Positions 8,242-11,349 of a stretch of 11,349 bases of DNA are shown here, in pieces (the stretch's first letter is position 1; every line of letters starts with the position of its first letter). The translations under genes and the position numbers were made by a program. This DNA comes from Acanthamoeba lenticulata (taxonomy: Eukaryota > Discosea > Longamoebia > Acanthamoebidae): assembly GCA_002179805.1 (NCBI GenBank), contig NAVB01004823.1, forward strand, positions 1 to 11,349, given 5' to 3'. The notes beneath the pieces are model-generated. The model did no database searches. It was given only the letters and a program-made list of their open reading frames with translations, and was not told the origin of the DNA.

Positions 8242-8422
8242 CAAAGAGGCCAACGAGCTTTCTTTTGTGATTTTCTTTCAAATTCTTTAAAAAAAGTTAA
8301 TTTGTGCTAACAAAAATGATTAATAAAAATAAGTAAATATTTGGTCGCAGCTCTGACAAAGATTATGTTTATGTATTTATGTGTTTTGCCAGAGTCGCGT
8401 GTGCCGCGTCCGTCGCGCCAGC
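8242..8422. other. Intergenic: RPB1 3' end and arrestin-like gene promoter
   Basis: This 181-base gap separates two minus-strand genes and is AT-rich from about 8265 to 8385, against GC-rich flanks. It must contain both the RPB1 3' UTR and the upstream region of the arrestin-like gene. An AATAAA at 8322-8327 is on the plus strand, where no gene would use it. I see no convincing TATA box. Confidence 0.6.
8368..8381 (-). terminator. Candidate variant poly(A) signals of RPB1
   Basis: On the minus strand CATAAA occurs twice, at 8381-8376 and 8373-8368, 41-55 bases after the RPB1 stop. CATAAA is a known weak variant of the canonical hexamer, and no AATAAA is present on this strand in the gap. Use is inferred from position. 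Confidence 0.35.
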
Positions 8423-11349
8423 TCACTTGCCCTTGTTCTTGTCGTCCGTGTCCGGCGAGTAGCTCGGGCTAGACGGGCTGTAGGCCGGCGAGGCCGGCGA
8501 GTAGGCCGGCGAAGAGGGCGAGTAGCTCGGGCTCGAAGGACTGTAGGCCGGCGACGAAGGCGAGTAGCTCGGGCTCGACGGGCTGTACGAGGGCGACGAG
8601 GGCGAGTAGGACGGGGACGACGGCGAGTAGCTCGGGCTCGACGGACTGTAGGCCGGCGACGAGGGCGAATAGCTCGGGCTCGACGGGCTGTAGGCCGGCG
8701 ACGAGGGCGAGTACGAGGGCGACGAGGGCGAATAGCTCGGGCTCGACGGACTGTACGAGGGCGACGACGGCGAGTACGACGGCGACGAAGGGGAATACGA
8801 AGGCGACGACGGCGAGTACGACGGCGACGAGGGGCTGTACGAGGGCGACGACGGCGAGTACGATGGCGACGTCGGGCTGTATGAAGGCGATGCCGGCGAG
8901 TACGACGGCGACGTCGGCGAGTACGACGGCGAAGTGGGCGAGTAAGACGGCGACGTCGGGCTGTACGAGGGCGACGACGGCGAGTACGACGGTGACGTCG
9001 GCGAGTAGGCCGGTGAGGTCGGCGAGTACGAGGGCGAGGCCGGGCTGTACTTGGGCGAGGTAGGCGAGTAGGCCGGCGACGAGGGCGAATAACCGGGCGA
9101 GGCCGGCGAGTAGCCCGGGGACGAGGGCGAATAGCCGGGCGACGAGGGCGAGTAGCCGGGCGAGGCCGGCGAGTAGCCCGCCCCACCGGACGAGTAGCCC
9201 GGGGAGGCCGGCGAGTAGGAGGGCGACGCGGGCGAGGGCGAGAAGGAGCCGCGGCCGGGCGAGAACTCGCCAAAGTCGACATAGGGCGAGTAAGAGGCGG
9301 CGGGCGTGGCACCGGGCGACATGCGGTACATGGGCGTGCGCTCCTCGCCGGCCATGTAGGGCGTGGCCGAGCCGGGCGAGGTGGCGCCGGGCTCGTAGAA
9401 CATGGCGGTGGCCTCGCCGGCGGGCATCTCGATGGCGTCCTTGAGCTTGCTCTCATTGAGGAACAGGTCGAAGCAGCCCGTGCCGAGCGGGGGCAGCTGG
9501 CCCAGAAGGATGTTCTCCGACACGCCCATCAGCGGGTCGCACTCGGCAAAGGTGGCCGCCTCGAGGAGAATGTCGGCCGTCTCTTCGAAGGAGCATCGCA
9601 TCAGACAGCCGGTCTCCACTCGGTTGATGCCGTGACGCGTGATGGCCATCAAGTGGCCGCGGTAGGTCATCACGTCCGCCAGGATGGCCAGATGCCGGTA
9701 GTTCACATAGGCACCGTCGAACGAGATGACGTTACGCAGCTCCTGCACGTCGTACATTCCATCAGTGATCAAGAACAAAATGATAACAATGAAGGAGGAG
9801 GACGAACCCTGAGGAGGGCATTACGGACGGCCTCAATACCGAGGACCTCGATAATCTCGATGATGTTGTTGGAGGTCGTGCGGGTGTGGTCGACGTCCGG
9901 GTGGGACATGACGGCGAGCAGGTTGGTGCCCTCCGTATCGAGCACGAGCTCGTTGGCCTTGGTGTAGTTGCCGTGCTGGTCGATGGTGACCTTGTTCTTA
10001 TCATCACGGATGAACACCTTCTTGATGCCCTCGATACCCTTCAGGTCCATCTCCGTGAGCATGTTGCTCTCGATCTGCTTCAGGAACACGTCGTCGTCCC
10101 CGACGGAGCCCTCCTGATCGGGGGCCTTGTTCTCCTCGTCGTTGTTGATTCGGATTCGGAGGATGAGCTTGTCGGCGTTGTCGTCGTTGTAGATACAGTT
10201 CAAGTCGCCGCCAAAGTCGGCGTGGATGCGCTCGGCGATCTCTTGCATGGTGAGCTTCGTGTCCGTCATCTTCTCTCGGTTGAGCTCGATACGCAGCAGC
10301 CATGGCGACAGATTTGACGCTGCATTCACCCCACAGCCGTCAGCAATCAAGTTGGTGATGACGATAGGGGGAAAAAAAGGGGAAAGGTACTGTTGATTTC
10401 CTCCTCAGGCATGAGGAAGTAGGCGCGGACAAAGTCCTGGTCCTCAACGATGACGGTGTTGACCGGATCGGGGTCGTAGTAGATCTCGGTCGCAGCGGTG
10501 ACGTCCCGGAGGGTCGTGTGCTGGAGCGAGCACTGTACATTCTTGGCGGCCTCAAAGTCGCGCGCGCAGTGGGGCTTCAGGTAGACCGTGAGCGAGGGCG
10601 TCTTGATCGTCTTAGCGATGTTGATCAACTCCTTGAGCCGCGGCACGCCCAGCGTGACGTTCTTGGCCGACACACCAGCAAAGTGGAACGTGTTCAGCGT
10701 CATCTGTGTGGCCGGCTCACCGATCGACTGCGCCGCCAGCGCGCCGATCATCTCGCCCGGGTCGCACAGCGACTTGAAGAATCGGTCCGTGATCTCACCC
10801 AACAGCCAGTCCCTAGACACGCGACAACCAGGTCAGTCATCAACAACATCAACACCGCAAGGCCAACGTCATTTAAAGGGAAACGCACCAGGAGATCAGG
10901 TCGAGTCGGTACTCCTGGAGGACTCGCCTGGAGGCAAGGGTGAACCGGAGGAGGATGGAGAAGAGCAAGATGGCGTTGGCCTGCGCTTCCTTACTGATGT
11001 CGTCGGTGCCCGGAATGACAACCAGCCGCTCAATCAGGTTGCCCACATCTGATCGCAACAGCGAAAAGTGAGGCATTGCAAAAAACAAAAATAAGAAAAG
11101 TGACGGTGCGCACCTTCGACAACCTGGCAGGGATCGAGGTCGCTGACCTTCTTGGGACCGAGGTGGAAGATCTTCTGTGCGTTAAGGATCATGCGGGTGA
11201 GGTTGACCGGGAGAGGCCACTTGTCGTCGCCAGTGAGGAAAATCTTCTCGCGGAGAAGGCGCCGGTCGGCGAGGATTTGCTCAAACTCCTTGTCGAGGAC
11301 TCGCTTCTTTTCGGGCGAGTTGGCGACGGCGTCGATGATGGCCGGGTCG
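8423..11349 (-). CDS. RPB1: RNA polymerase II largest subunit RPB1, C-terminal part
   Basis: The gene runs off the right edge, so this is the C-terminal 882 residues of the catalytic subunit that makes mRNA. Predicted exons (minus order): 11349-11114, 11048-10889, 10812-10391, 10319-9808, 9742-8423 (TGA 8425-8423). Visible landmarks: [13 protein letters not shown] (about residue 50); [19 protein letters not shown] then [18 protein letters not shown], which is the trigger loop with its catalytic His at window residue 175 (10685-10683); [61 protein letters not shown]; and [17 protein letters not shown] with the MRCSFEET segment. A linker follows from about 545 to 618, then the CTD from 619 to 877 and a KNKGK tail. 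All introns (65-76 bases) join in frame and restore conserved blocks. Residues are typical of functional RPB1; RPA1 and RPC1 lack this CTD. Confidence 0.98.
8441..9217 (-). repeat. CTD heptad tandem repeat (37 units of 21 bp)
   Basis: The 3' end of RPB1 encodes heptads of the form YSPxSPx. Tyr codons fall exactly every 21 bases from 9217 to 8459, giving 37 units with no indel. One unit near the start is degenerate (YSSGGAG) and the last is YSPDTDD. By my count 5 units are the exact YSPTSPS, and 15 are YSPSSPS. Position 4 is Ser in 22, Thr in 7 and Ala in 6 of the 35 regular units; position 7 is Ser in 22, Ala in 7, Gly in 5 and Lys in 1. The CTD is phosphorylated on Ser2 and Ser5 to recruit capping, splicing and 3'-end factors. 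Confidence 0.97.

Noticed and set aside
8381..8884. Plus-strand frame rich in Arg, Gly and Val opposite the CTD
   Set aside because: It is the antisense reading of the same heptad repeat and has only low-complexity sequence.
8441..9217. CRISPR-like array of short repeats
   Set aside because: Units are contiguous 21-base codon repeats with no spacers, in a eukaryotic RPB1 gene.
8377..9456. Long minus-strand frame rich in Arg, Pro and Thr
   Set aside because: It overlaps the RPB1 CTD in another frame. The 21-base repeat lacks stops in several frames, which creates an artefactual open frame with no domain.

Overview
This window is eukaryotic nuclear DNA from a GC-rich, gene-dense protist genome. 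Every gene is broken by short introns (about 60-160 bases) with GT..AG ends, intergenic gaps are small, and the protein set (RhoGEF, U-box E3, J protein, RNA polymerase II subunit) is eukaryotic. The GC-rich third codon positions, the many GTGCGT-type donors and the amoebozoan-looking domain mix make an Acanthamoeba-like amoeba the best guess. That assignment is inference from style, not from a database match.

Six protein-coding genes fill the window. (1) 1-2340 (+): the 3' part of a RhoGEF, with a low-complexity N-terminal stretch, a DH domain spread over six exons, and a PH domain. (2) 4350-2548 (-): a secreted protein with a signal peptide, a laminin-G-like lectin fold and a lysyl-oxidase domain that keeps its copper ligands and both quinone-cofactor residues. 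(3) 5042-5848 (+): a small J-domain protein with C-terminal membrane segments. (4) 6025-7215 (+): a U-box E3 ligase with a cysteine cluster and a C-terminal membrane hairpin. (5) 8241-7236 (-): an arrestin C-domain protein with a basic, disordered N-terminus. (6) 11349-8423 (-): the C-terminal 882 residues of RPB1, the largest subunit of RNA polymerase II, ending in a 37-heptad CTD.

Genes 1 and 2 converge on a shared AT-rich 3' region carrying a palindromic poly(A) signal. Genes 2 and 3 diverge from a 691-base intergenic region with a TATA box on the gene 2 side and an 18-base perfect palindrome. Genes 3 and 4 are head to tail; both look membrane-anchored and together could act in Hsp70-linked protein quality control (inference). 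Genes 4 and 5 converge with only 20 bases between stop codons. Gene 5 follows RPB1 on the minus strand.

Exon boundaries were derived by hand from splice dinucleotides, reading-frame continuity and domain alignment; they are predictions. No tRNA, rRNA, CRISPR or transposon was found.
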